This document shows, one piece after another, positions 35,518-44,061 of a stretch of DNA of 64,000 nt. Every line of letters begins with the position of its first letter. Position 1 is the first letter of the stretch. Under the pieces are notes generated by a model. That model was not told the origin of the DNA, did no database searches, and saw nothing but the letters and a program-made list of their open reading frames with translations. The translations under genes and the position numbers were made by a program. The stretch covers positions 62,001 to 126,000 of the forward strand of contig NZ_BMFP01000006.1 in NCBI RefSeq assembly GCF_014638845.1, read 5' to 3'. Source of the stretch: Pontibacter amylolyticus. Its GTDB lineage: Bacteria > Bacteroidota > Bacteroidia > Cytophagales > Hymenobacteraceae.

Positions 35518-35662
35518 TAAAGGACTATTTGACAAAGGACAGTTACGCTTCTCAGGGTTAAAGAGTGCCAGGGTTAATTCCTGGTCACATAAGTTCCTGA
35601 AAGTGCTTATCCCGTTTTTCTTTAGTCAATCAGTCCTTTGTCAAACAGTCTTTTGTCAAATA
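35518..35662. repeat. GACAAAGGAC palindromic element, copy 2
   Basis: Left arm (35518-35542) AAAGGACTATTTGACAAAGG; right arm (35624-35662) GTCAATCAGTCCTTTGTCAA followed by ACAGTCTTTTGTCAA. The arms enclose about 80 bases. As at 17935, it lies just outside gene stops on both sides. Confidence 0.65.
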
Positions 35663-35664
35663 AT

Positions 35665-35841
35665 CTAAATGGCGTTCTGGCCTTTGGTGCCGCCAGACTG
35701 GTCGCCTTTGTTGCGGCCCTGGTTCGGGCTTTTATCCTTTTTCTGGTCTGGCATGCTGCGGTTTCCGTCCTGGCCGCCTTTCTGTTTGGCCTCAGGCTGT
35801 TGCTGCGACTTGTTTTTGTCCTGGTTGTGTCCCTTTGTCAT
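35665..35841 (-). CDS. Small, very hydrophilic protein
   Basis: A 58-residue product, almost entirely Gln, Lys, Gly, Asn, Asp and Pro (TKGHNQDKNKSQQQPEAKQK, then GGQDGNRSMPDQKKD), with no hydrophobic core and thus probably disordered. Proteins of this composition are often stress- or desiccation-related in Bacteroidota, but that is only an inference. The ATG at 35841 gives MTKGHN; an upstream start would add eight residues. The stop is adjacent to a repeat element. Confidence 0.6.
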   Translation of the reverse strand: MTKGHNQDKNKSQQQPEAKQKGGQDGNRSMPDQKKDKSPNQGRNKGDQSGGTKGQNAI

Positions 35842-36100
35842 GGCGTTATTTAAGTTTGGTTTCAATCCAGTTTACGCAGCCTGGTCAGATGAGTTGATGG
35901 CGCACAGAGCAGGAGCGGGGCAATAGAAGTGCTATACCTGCGATATTAATGTATTGAGGTATAGGTATATAGGAGGTTGATATGCAGTGGGCAGTAGGCA
36001 GTGTGCATAACCGCGTGGGTAAGTTTCAGGACCGGAGACAAACAGGCACGAAAAAAAGCTTTAATTTGCAGCCGCTTTCTTCATCCATTATACCATTACC
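35842..36100. other. Spacer before deoxynucleoside kinase
   Basis: No gene seen. It contains overlapping copies of the AGGTATAG motif (AGGTATAGGTATATAGG at 35956) and a CTATACCT at 35932. Confidence 0.4.
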
Positions 36101-36715
36101 ATGCACATTGCGATCGTCGGCAACATTGGCGCCGGCAAAACTACCCTGGCCACCAAACTTTCCCAGCACTTTAATTGGGAGCTATACCTGGAGTCAGTTG
36201 AGAATAACCCCTACCTGAAGGATTTTTATGAGGACATGGAGCGCTGGGCCTTTCACCTGCAGGTGTTCTTTTTGAACAGCCGCTTCGGGCAGGTACAGCA
36301 GATCCAGGCCAAGGACGGGCACGTGATCCAGGACCGCACCATCTACGAGGATGCTTACATCTTCGCGAAGAACCTGCACGACTCCGGGCTGATGAGCACC
36401 CGCGATTACGAGAACTACTACGCCCTTTTCAAGTCGATGATCAGCATGGTGAAAGCGCCCGACCTGATGATCTACCTCAAGGCGGACCTGCCAAAGCTGA
36501 TCGGGCAGATTGAGAAGCGCAACCGCGAGTACGAAAACAACATCAGCATCAACTACCTGCGCAACCTCAACGAGCACTACAATACCTGGATGAGCAGCTA
36601 CGACCAGGGCAAATTGCTGGTGATCGATGTAAACAACATGGACTTCGTGGCCAACCCCGAGGATTTGGGGAGCATCATTGAAAGAATCAACAGCGAGTTG
36701 TTCGGTCTGTTTTAA
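36101..36715 (+). CDS. Deoxynucleoside kinase
   Basis: Salvage enzyme that phosphorylates deoxynucleosides with ATP (dCK/dGK-type). The 204-residue protein has the P-loop GNIGAGKTTL (residues 7-16), the ERS-like DRTIYEDAYIFA segment and the DLMIYLKADLPKLIGQIEKRNREYE lid/substrate region typical of this family. The precise base specificity is not readable. It is transcribed alone. Confidence 0.92.
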   Translation: MHIAIVGNIGAGKTTLATKLSQHFNWELYLESVENNPYLKDFYEDMERWAFHLQVFFLNSRFGQVQQIQAKDGHVIQDRTIYEDAYIFAKNLHDSGLMSTRDYENYYALFKSMISMVKAPDLMIYLKADLPKLIGQIEKRNREYENNISINYLRNLNEHYNTWMSSYDQGKLLVIDVNNMDFVANPEDLGSIIERINSELFGLF

Positions 36716-36904
36716 TAAGATTTTGCCGGTACCATTTGCGAACAATGGTATTATATAAGGTATAAGCCGCTGTGTCGTCAGGTATAGCGGCTTTTTTTAT
36801 GCTGAAATCCCTATATAACGTCGAAGCTACAGCCACTTTCGTCGAATAAAATCGGGGATGATGCGGCAGGAAGCTTTCTTGGTCTGTGAATAAAATAATA
36901 GCTT

Positions 36905-39346
36905 ATGGAACAGACCTTTCTCCCCAAACATCTGATTACTCTACTCACCTGCATCTGCCTGTCGCTTGTGTCAGCTGTACCTGTGTCGGCGCAGGGAAAG
37001 ATAAGCGGCATTGTGAGAGAAGACGCTGCTAATGCAGCCCCCTTTGCCACCGTTACTCTATTAACAGCAACAGACAGCAGCTTGATAAAGGGCAAAGTGA
37101 CTAACGAGCACGGTGCTTTTGACTTCGAGAACCTACCTTATGGAGAGTATATGGTGTCGGTCAGATATGTTGGTTTTCAGACAGCTTACTCCGAAACGGT
37201 TCCCATACAGGCTGACCAACCTGTAAAAGATGTTGGCTTTTTGCAGCTGCAGCGAAATACAAACCAGCTAGGCGAAGTGCTGGTACAGGCGCAACGGCAG
37301 GTGGTGGAGCGAAGCCCCGACCGCTATACCGTGAATGTGGAATCCAGCACGTTCCAGACCGACAACCTGCTCGATATTTTCCGGGCGATGCCTTTTGTGC
37401 AGGTGCAAGGCGAGAGCGTATCAGTAAACGGGAAAGGCGGCGTGCTAATTCTGTTCGACAAGGTGCAGATGCCTGGCGCTACGCTGCAATCTGTGCTGAC
37501 CACCATGACAGGCGACGAAATCGAAAAGATTGATTTCATCACCAACCCGTCTTCCCGCTATCCTGCCAACATCAGCACTGTTATCAGCATCACCACCAAA
37601 GAAGCCCGCGCTTTCGGTCTGACAGGCTCGGCTCGGAGTACCTTATCGCAGGGTATTAGGGGTAGGGGACTGGTGGGCACCTCGTTCACCTATCGCCAGT
37701 CTAAATGGGTGAGCAACCTCAACCTCAACTATAACAGGTCGCTGACACACTCCGAGCACGAAGGCTACAGGGTGCCGCTGAATGGCACCGGCCCTGTGCT
37801 GCGTGAGTATGGTTTATTTCGGTACGGTAACACCATTCCTTCGGTAAGGGGTATGTTTGAATATAAGCTATCTGAGAAGCACGCGCTGGGTATACAAGCT
37901 AACTATGTGCAAACAAAAGTGGACGATAATACCACGCTTAGCAAGCGCATTGATTTTGCCAAGAAGCTCAACGGCACAACAGACTCCACCTTGCTGGCAG
38001 ACGGGCGGGAGTATTCCACCCGGCATGTACAGACTTACAGCCTTTACTTCACAGGTAAGCTCGATAGCCTGGGCAAGTCGCTGGACCTTATCTTCACCTA
38101 TACACCGATTCAAGGTAACACTACCAACGAGATGCTTGCGCAAAACATGTTTGGTCCTGATGGCAGCCTGTTGGGGACTTTGAGAAGGGTGAGAAACGAC
38201 AATCAGAGCAGGGCCAACATCATGGTCGGGCAGATGGACTGGGAGCTTCCTTTTCTGAACAACTGGAATGTGACTGCTGGGGCCAAGATGACTCTGTCAG
38301 ACAACCGCACGCAACCGACGCAGGACTATTTGCAGGATGGACGCTTTATCCGCGACGAGGCGTTTAGCTTTGAGAATGTGTTCACCGAGAATATTCTGGC
38401 AGGCTATACCACACTGGACAAGCAGCTGGGCAAAACCACCCTGCGGGCAGGTATGCGGGGAGAGCACGCCACCATGCTGGTAGAAGACAAAGTGAACATG
38501 CGCACGCCTGTTGACCGCACCTTTACCGACTTCTTCCCAACCCTGATGGTAAGCCGCCCCATGACAGACGATTTAGTGATGACGTTGAATTATCGCAAAA
38601 CGGTGCAGCGGCCAGGTTTTAGTGTGCTGACCCCTTACCGGGTTTATCTCGACGACTTTACGATAGAAGAGGGCAACCCCGAATTGCTGCCGCAGTACAC
38701 GCATACCTTCTCGTTGAACGGCATTTACAAAAGCAACCTCTATGTGGAGCTCGAGTACAGGCAGGAGCAGAACGTGTTCCTGAACCTGCCCATCAACCAG
38801 GACGGGGTGGCTTACTGGAAAAACAGGAATCTCGACATGACATCGGTCGGGGGCAATGTCAACTACAGCTACCAAGTGACCAACTGGTGGTCGGGCAGTG
38901 TATTCGGTATGGGCGCCTACATGACCTCGGCCATGCAGCAGAAAGACTTTGACGGCCTGGCTATACCTGGAACCTTTTACCATGCGATAGGCTGGCAAAA
39001 CAGCTTCTCGCTGCCGCGCGACCTGAAGCTGGAAACAGGTTTCAACTATACAGGACCGTTTACTTATGGCTTAGCTGAATTGGTAAGCAACCACTATACC
39101 CGCATAGCGCTGAAAGGAAACCTACTGAACAAGCAGCTGCAGTATACCCTAGCGGTGCTCGATGTGCTGAGGGGCAGCGTGAGCGGCGGCGTAGTGAACA
39201 GCTCAAACATTCAGACCCGCTCCGTCAGCTATGATGATGCTAGGCGGGTGCAGCTGGGCTTGGTGTATAGATTCGGCAAGCAAACCGTGAAAACGGCAGC
39301 CACCAAAAAGCTGGGCAACGAAGATGTGGTCAATAGAGCCAATTAA
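36905..39346 (+). CDS. CarboxypepD_reg and outer-membrane beta-barrel receptor
   Basis: An 813-residue outer-membrane protein. A signal peptide ends at VPVSAQ; residues about 28-110 are a carboxypeptidase-regulatory-like beta-sandwich (GKISGIVREDAANAAPFATVTLL); next is a plug-like region (LGEVLVQAQRQVV to YPANISTVISITTKEA), then a beta-barrel of the OMP_b-brl_3 type. It lacks the SusC-type length. It is followed after 61 bases by a LytS/LytTR pair, which hints at a regulated uptake or surface function. Ligand unknown. Confidence 0.9.
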   Translation: MEQTFLPKHLITLLTCICLSLVSAVPVSAQGKISGIVREDAANAAPFATVTLLTATDSSLIKGKVTNEHGAFDFENLPYGEYMVSVRYVGFQTAYSETVPIQADQPVKDVGFLQLQRNTNQLGEVLVQAQRQVVERSPDRYTVNVESSTFQTDNLLDIFRAMPFVQVQGESVSVNGKGGVLILFDKVQMPGATLQSVLTTMTGDEIEKIDFITNPSSRYPANISTVISITTKEARAFGLTGSARSTLSQGIRGRGLVGTSFTYRQSKWVSNLNLNYNRSLTHSEHEGYRVPLNGTGPVLREYGLFRYGNTIPSVRGMFEYKLSEKHALGIQANYVQTKVDDNTTLSKRIDFAKKLNGTTDSTLLADGREYSTRHVQTYSLYFTGKLDSLGKSLDLIFTYTPIQGNTTNEMLAQNMFGPDGSLLGTLRRVRNDNQSRANIMVGQMDWELPFLNNWNVTAGAKMTLSDNRTQPTQDYLQDGRFIRDEAFSFENVFTENILAGYTTLDKQLGKTTLRAGMRGEHATMLVEDKVNMRTPVDRTFTDFFPTLMVSRPMTDDLVMTLNYRKTVQRPGFSVLTPYRVYLDDFTIEEGNPELLPQYTHTFSLNGIYKSNLYVELEYRQEQNVFLNLPINQDGVAYWKNRNLDMTSVGGNVNYSYQVTNWWSGSVFGMGAYMTSAMQQKDFDGLAIPGTFYHAIGWQNSFSLPRDLKLETGFNYTGPFTYGLAELVSNHYTRIALKGNLLNKQLQYTLAVLDVLRGSVSGGVVNSSNIQTRSVSYDDARRVQLGLVYRFGKQTVKTAATKKLGNEDVVNRAN

Positions 39347-39407
39347 GCCTTTTTAGCTATATTAGCTTTTCTTATGCCTATACCTGCGGCCTACTCTGGC
39401 TGTAGGT

Positions 39408-40529
39408 ATGCGCTTCTCTTACATTTATATGACTGCAGTAGCTGGGAATTTAGTTCGGATGGTTTCTCTTAAAAGTAAAGCACTTGACATTATTGTTTGG
39501 GGACTGATTTTTTTGATTTGCCTGCATGGGAATGCATTTGTATTCGGCACAAACTTTATTGCGTCGCCAACCTTAATCTATACCTTCCTGCTTTTTTCAA
39601 TGGTGTATGTGAATCATCTGGCATTAGTTAGAGTTGGACCTTACCTAATCAGGCACCAAAAATGGATGGCTCTTGCAGCACTGCTTCTGGTTGTATATGT
39701 GGCAAGCGTGTCCGTCATCATTCTGCCACTAGATTTCCTGGCAAGTTCTTTCCCAAACATGGCGCGGCTCAACCAATTCGCCGGGGCAAATACCATCAAG
39801 TCGGTGGCAGACATATTCTCCTATATGAATCTTATTTGGGTATTGTCGCTCGTCTTGCTGCCCAACGTGATTGCCGCTGCCTTTTACTACTTCAAGAGAA
39901 ATTACGAAGCCAACAAACGGAACGCGCTCCTGCAAAAGGAGAAAACTGAAATGGAGCTGAACTTTCTGCGGGCGCAGATTCACCCGCACTTTCTCTTCAA
40001 CACACTCAACAATATTTACGGCATGGTGATGGAAAACGAAAGGGCAGGGCAGGTGGTGCTCAAGCTGTCGGACTTGCTGCGCTTTTCGCTTTACGAGAGC
40101 AGCGGCAAGCGCATACCTGTTGGGAGGGAGGTGGAGTTTCTGACTGACTACATCAACCTGGAGCAGATTCGCCACCACGATACCCGCGTGGCTATCAATT
40201 ACGATTTCGAGCACATCGAAAACAGCGAAAAGCCTATTGTGCCGCTATTGCTCATCAGCTTTGTTGAAAACGCTTTTAAGCACGGCGTTAACGCCACCAT
40301 TGGCAAAGCCTGGGTGCACATCAGTCTGAAACAGGATAACGACTCCATCTTGTTTGAAGTGGAAAACAGCAAGCCTGCCACCCGGAAAGAGCGTCCTGCC
40401 ACCGCAGGTATAGGTATAGAGAACACGAAACGCAGACTTGCCCTGTTATACCCCGATAAGCACCAATTAAACATTACCGAAACAGCCGATTCTTACAAAG
40501 TCAGTTTAACGCTCCAAACCCATGACTAA
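39408..40529 (+). CDS. LytS-type sensor histidine kinase, second pair
   Basis: A 373-residue membrane kinase. About four transmembrane helices (IIVWGLIFLICLHGNAFVFG; TLIYTFLLFSMVYVNHLALV; WMALAALLLVVYVASVSVII; LIWVLSLVLLPNVIAAAFYY) precede QIHPHFLFNTLNNIYGM near residue 191, then LLISFVENAFKHGV and GIGIENTKRRLALLYP. The start may be 39408 or an in-frame methionine (MTAVAG at 39429). It overlaps the next gene by 8 bases, and the order receptor-kinase-regulator suggests a signalling unit for the receptor at 36905. Confidence 0.92.
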   Translation: MRFSYIYMTAVAGNLVRMVSLKSKALDIIVWGLIFLICLHGNAFVFGTNFIASPTLIYTFLLFSMVYVNHLALVRVGPYLIRHQKWMALAALLLVVYVASVSVIILPLDFLASSFPNMARLNQFAGANTIKSVADIFSYMNLIWVLSLVLLPNVIAAAFYYFKRNYEANKRNALLQKEKTEMELNFLRAQIHPHFLFNTLNNIYGMVMENERAGQVVLKLSDLLRFSLYESSGKRIPVGREVEFLTDYINLEQIRHHDTRVAINYDFEHIENSEKPIVPLLLISFVENAFKHGVNATIGKAWVHISLKQDNDSILFEVENSKPATRKERPATAGIGIENTKRRLALLYPDKHQLNITETADSYKVSLTLQTHD

Positions 40530-41262
40530 GCCCCTACGCTGCGTTATTATAGACGACGAGCCGATCGCCCAGGAGATTATCGCTAAGTATGTGGCGCGGG
40601 TGCCCTTTCTACAGCTGGCAGCCGTGTGCGACAACGCCATCGAAGCACTCGTCACCATTCGTGATGAGCAACCCGATCTTATTTTTTTGGACATCAACAT
40701 GCCAGAAATGACTGGGCTGGAGATGCTGAAACTAACCCAGTCGCAGCAGTTGCAGGTTATCCTGACCACTGCCTACCCTGATTACGCCTTGCATGGTTAC
40801 GAACTGGCCGTTGCGGATTACCTGTTAAAGCCCATTTCCTTTGAACGGTTTCTGAAAGCGGTGCACAAGGTAGACGAGCAGGTGCGCATGCAACGTGCCC
40901 TCAGCAGTCCACCCGAGCACGAGCACTCCAAAAGCAAAAGCGACCAACAGAACTTCTGGGTGAAACAGGACAAGAAACTGGTTCAAATCAACACCGAAGA
41001 ACTGATTTTGGTGAAAGGCATGAAAGACTACATCCAGCTATACCTGCCCGACCAAAAAATACTGACGCATATGACTATGGCCAAGATTGAAGAGAAGTTG
41101 CCCGCCACGCAGTTCCTGCGGGTGAGCCGTTCCTATATCGTGCGCAAATCCGCCATCAAGGCGATTAACGGCAATATGATTGAGATAGAACTGGATGAAG
41201 AGATACTGATTGGAAGCACTTATCGGGAACAAATCAAACGCGAAATTGCGGAATGGCTTTAA
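40522..41262 (+). CDS. LytTR-family response regulator, second pair
   Basis: A 246-residue receiver/LytTR protein: acidic pair DDEPIAQEI, phosphoacceptor D57 in LIFLDINMPEMTG, lysine in VADYLLKPISF, and a LytTR domain from about residue 145 (NFWVKQDKKLVQINTEELIL, FLRVSRSYIVRKSAIK). It should act downstream of the kinase at 39408, with which it overlaps. It is about as similar in design to the regulator at 15902 as paralogous systems usually are. Confidence 0.93.
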   Translation: MTKPLRCVIIDDEPIAQEIIAKYVARVPFLQLAAVCDNAIEALVTIRDEQPDLIFLDINMPEMTGLEMLKLTQSQQLQVILTTAYPDYALHGYELAVADYLLKPISFERFLKAVHKVDEQVRMQRALSSPPEHEHSKSKSDQQNFWVKQDKKLVQINTEELILVKGMKDYIQLYLPDQKILTHMTMAKIEEKLPATQFLRVSRSYIVRKSAIKAINGNMIEIELDEEILIGSTYREQIKREIAEWL

Positions 41263-41376
41263 AGTGACGTGCTGATCTAAGGTATAAGCCGCTGCCCTTT
41301 ATCAGGGTGGCGGCTTTTTCTTTTACCTCAAATCCTGTATCTTTCTCTTGAAAAATAAAACTAACCTTATACCTGC

Positions 41377-43044
41377 ATGAAATCACGCCACCTCATTCTC
41401 GCCTCCGCTGTAGCCGCCATGTCGGTTGCCTGCACCGGCAACACTACCAACGAAGCCCAGTCCACCGAGGCTGTGCAGACCGACTCTACTGCTACCAACC
41501 TGCAGCAGAAGCTGGGTATGTACACGACCGTGCGCCTCACTTCCGACCTGAGCGGACTGAGCGAGAAAGAGAAGCAAATGATCCCGCTCCTGATTGAGGC
41601 AAGCAACATCATGGACGAATTGTTCTGGTATGAGGCCTATGGTAAGAAAGACTCGCTGCTGAATGCCCTGACAGACGATGAAGCCAAACAGTTTGTGAAG
41701 ATCAACTACGGTCCCTGGGACCGCCTCAACAACAACGAGCCTTTTATACCTGGCGTGGGACCCAAGCCGGACGCGGCCAACTTCTACCCGCACGATATGA
41801 CGAAAGAGGAGTTCGAAAAGGCCAGCCTGAAAGACAAAGCCAGCCAGTATACCTTCCTCAGACGCGACGACAAGGGGCAACTGATCACAGTGCCTTACCA
41901 CGTGCAGTTCAAGGAGCAGGTAACACGCGCCTCCAACCTGTTGCGCCAGGCCGCGAACCTGGCCGAGGAGCCGGGGCTGAAGAAATACCTGACCCTGCGC
42001 GCCGAAGCCCTGCTGAACGACAACTACCAGCCCAGCGATCTGGCCTGGATGGACATGAAGAACAACCGCATCGACGTCATCATCGGGCCGATCGAAACCT
42101 ACGAGGACAAGGTGTTTGGCTACAAAGCGGCGCACGAAGCCTACGTGCTCATCAAGGACATGGACTGGAGCAAGCGCCTGGAGAAGTATGCCGCCTTTTT
42201 GCCGGAACTGCAGCGCGGCCTGCCGGTGCCTGCCAACTACAAAAAAGAGACACCAGGCACCGACTCTGACCTGAATGCCTACGACGTGGTGTACTACGCC
42301 GGAGACTGCAACGCGGGTAGTAAGACCATCGCCATCAACCTGCCAAACGACGAGGAGGTGCAGCTGAAAAAAGGCACGCGCCGTCTGCAACTCAAAAACG
42401 CCATGCAGGCCAAATTCGACAAGATCATGCTGCCCATTGCCGACGAACTGATCGCCGATGACCAGAAGCAGCACATTACCTTCGACGCCTTCTTCGCCAA
42501 CACCATGTTCCACGAAGTGGCGCACGGCCTGGGCATCAAGAATACCATCAACGGCAAAGGCACGGTGCGCGAGGCTTTGAAGGAGCGTGCCTCTGCGCTG
42601 GAGGAAGGCAAAGCCGACATCCTGGGGCTGTACATGATCACACAGCTGCACAAGAAAGGCGAAGTGAGCGGCAGCCTGGAGGATTACTATACCACCTTTA
42701 TGGCAGGCATTTTCCGCTCGGTGCGCTTTGGCGCGGCCAGTGCCCACGGCAAGGCCAACATGGTGCGCTTCAACTTCTTCAAGGAAAACGGTGCCTTCGA
42801 GCGCGATGAACAGACCGGCAAGTACCGCGTGAACTACGTGAAGATGGGAGAGGCCATGGACAAACTGTCGGAGCTGATCCTGACGCTGCAGGGTAATGGC
42901 GACTACGCGGGTGTGGGCAAATTGCTGAACGAGCAGGGACAGATCGGTGCGGAACTGCAGGCCGACCTCGACCGCCTCAGCCAGAAGAACATACCGGTTG
43001 ACGTGGTGTTTGAGCAGGGCGTAGACGTGCTGGGCTTAAAGTAG
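41377..43044 (+). CDS. M49-like dipeptidyl peptidase III relative, lipoprotein
   Basis: A 555-residue exported zinc peptidase of the DPP III group. Lipobox-type VAC near residue 19 follows a short hydrophobic stretch. The zinc motif is HEVAHGLG (about residue 378), i.e. HExxH rather than the HExxxH of canonical M49, and the second glutamate is in EEGKADILGL (about 408). The N-terminal domain has the DELFWYEAYGKKDSLL segment. The expected role is removing dipeptides from oligopeptides outside the cytoplasm. The next gene starts 5 bases downstream. Confidence 0.88.
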   Translation: MKSRHLILASAVAAMSVACTGNTTNEAQSTEAVQTDSTATNLQQKLGMYTTVRLTSDLSGLSEKEKQMIPLLIEASNIMDELFWYEAYGKKDSLLNALTDDEAKQFVKINYGPWDRLNNNEPFIPGVGPKPDAANFYPHDMTKEEFEKASLKDKASQYTFLRRDDKGQLITVPYHVQFKEQVTRASNLLRQAANLAEEPGLKKYLTLRAEALLNDNYQPSDLAWMDMKNNRIDVIIGPIETYEDKVFGYKAAHEAYVLIKDMDWSKRLEKYAAFLPELQRGLPVPANYKKETPGTDSDLNAYDVVYYAGDCNAGSKTIAINLPNDEEVQLKKGTRRLQLKNAMQAKFDKIMLPIADELIADDQKQHITFDAFFANTMFHEVAHGLGIKNTINGKGTVREALKERASALEEGKADILGLYMITQLHKKGEVSGSLEDYYTTFMAGIFRSVRFGAASAHGKANMVRFNFFKENGAFERDEQTGKYRVNYVKMGEAMDKLSELILTLQGNGDYAGVGKLLNEQGQIGAELQADLDRLSQKNIPVDVVFEQGVDVLGLK

Positions 43045-43049
43045 GAAGC

Positions 43050-43505
43050 ATGGAGCTGCTGTACTGGAAACAGGAGAATCTGACGTCCCGAAGGTATACA
43101 GTAAGTGATGCGAACGGACTGGTAGGCGAACTGGCCTTCCGGGGCTGGACCAGCAACGACGCGGATTTCAGCTCAGCGCGGATCAACCTGTACTTCCAAA
43201 GGCAAGGCTGGCTTGAGCATGACCTCACCATTCATTTCAGAGATGAGGTGATCGGCATGAGCAAATCGTCCGGCTTCGGAAAAACCACTACGACGCTGGT
43301 GACCGGGGAGCAGTTCACGTTTCAGGGCAAGACCTTGAACAGTAGCAGAGACTTACGCGACGAAGCAGGCCATACCCTGATGCGCTTCGAGCAGGGGAAC
43401 TTCAGTATAGCAAACGGCCAGATTTCCATTTTCCGGGATATTCCGGAGCTAACCAGGCTGCTGCTGGTAGCATCCGGCCTTTACTTCAAGCACCTCGGTC
43501 ATTAA
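43050..43505 (+). CDS. Unrecognised 151-residue protein
   Basis: No family recognised with confidence. The 151 residues are beta-rich, with repeated small motifs (GELAFRGW, ARINLYFQRQGWLEHDLTIHF, GEQFTFQGKTL, ISIFRDIPELTRLLLVASGLYF), which recalls beta-barrel proteins such as the LURP/tubby-like group but only in a general way. There is no signal peptide. It starts five bases after the M49-like gene and shares a terminator with it, so it is probably co-transcribed. Confidence 0.72.
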   Translation: MELLYWKQENLTSRRYTVSDANGLVGELAFRGWTSNDADFSSARINLYFQRQGWLEHDLTIHFRDEVIGMSKSSGFGKTTTTLVTGEQFTFQGKTLNSSRDLRDEAGHTLMRFEQGNFSIANGQISIFRDIPELTRLLLVASGLYFKHLGH

Positions 43506-43571
43506 CGAAACCACCTCATCTGATGGCAAATCTCGCCAGAGTAGACCATCTAAATACTTGATGCTTTGATT

Positions 43572-43604
43572 AAAAGCCCCTTCCGATCGGCAGGGGCTTT
43601 TTTT
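43572..43604 (+). terminator. Intrinsic terminator
   Basis: AAAAGCCCCT (43572-43581) pairs with AGGGGCTTTT (43592-43601), followed by more T. It ends the M49-like two-gene unit. Confidence 0.85.
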
Positions 43605-43759
43605 ATGGATGGCCTCAGGGTAGCATATTGAGGGTCGCATATTGTAGGTTTACAGGCACTCAGGGCAAATTGTGGAAAATTGCCCTTAAATATAGACAAC
43701 CTAAAAATGGGCAGGGAGTAAAACTGTTTTCCAACTCACTTTAAATCAACTGTTTAATT

Positions 43760-43981
43760 ATGAAAAATTTTGTGAAATCCTTTTACGATTTTAACCTAAG
43801 CAGCCCCCAGGAACGCCAGGAACGCAACCAACTATACCCTGAACTGGCCAAATTTCACATTGCGCTTCGCGAAGAAATGAGCGAAGAAGAATATCAGGAG
43901 TTTTACAGAGCGGAGAAGGATGCCGCCAAAAACCTGATGATCCCTAACCCTAATCCCAAGCCTCAATGGATACGAATGTAA
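43760..43981 (+). CDS. Small hydrophilic protein, unrecognised
   Basis: A 73-residue charged protein (MKNFVKSFYDFNLSSPQERQ, YQEFYRAEKDAAKNLM, ending NPNPKPQWIRM), with no membrane or secretion signal and a helical centre. A spaced AT-rich leader precedes it. I cannot assign a function. Lack of overlap with other genes and normal codon use make a real gene more likely than not. Confidence 0.6.
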   Translation: MKNFVKSFYDFNLSSPQERQERNQLYPELAKFHIALREEMSEEEYQEFYRAEKDAAKNLMIPNPNPKPQWIRM

Positions 43982-44061
43982 GTCGTACTGAAGATAGATA
44001 TTGAAAAAGGTAAACCGCGAATGGTTTACTTTTTTGTTTGTAAAAACAGAACTTAGATTAT

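Noticed and set aside
35638-35853. A 71-residue very hydrophobic frame, possible membrane peptide or toxin.
   Set aside because: It is antisense to the hydrophilic small protein at 35665-35841; its hydrophobicity arises from the complement of Gln/Lys/Asn codons.
41383-42747. A 454-residue open frame antisense to the M49-like peptidase gene.
   Set aside because: It mirrors the codon structure of the real gene, has a His/Val/Gln-rich composition with no domain or start signal, and such shadows are common in GC-biased genes.
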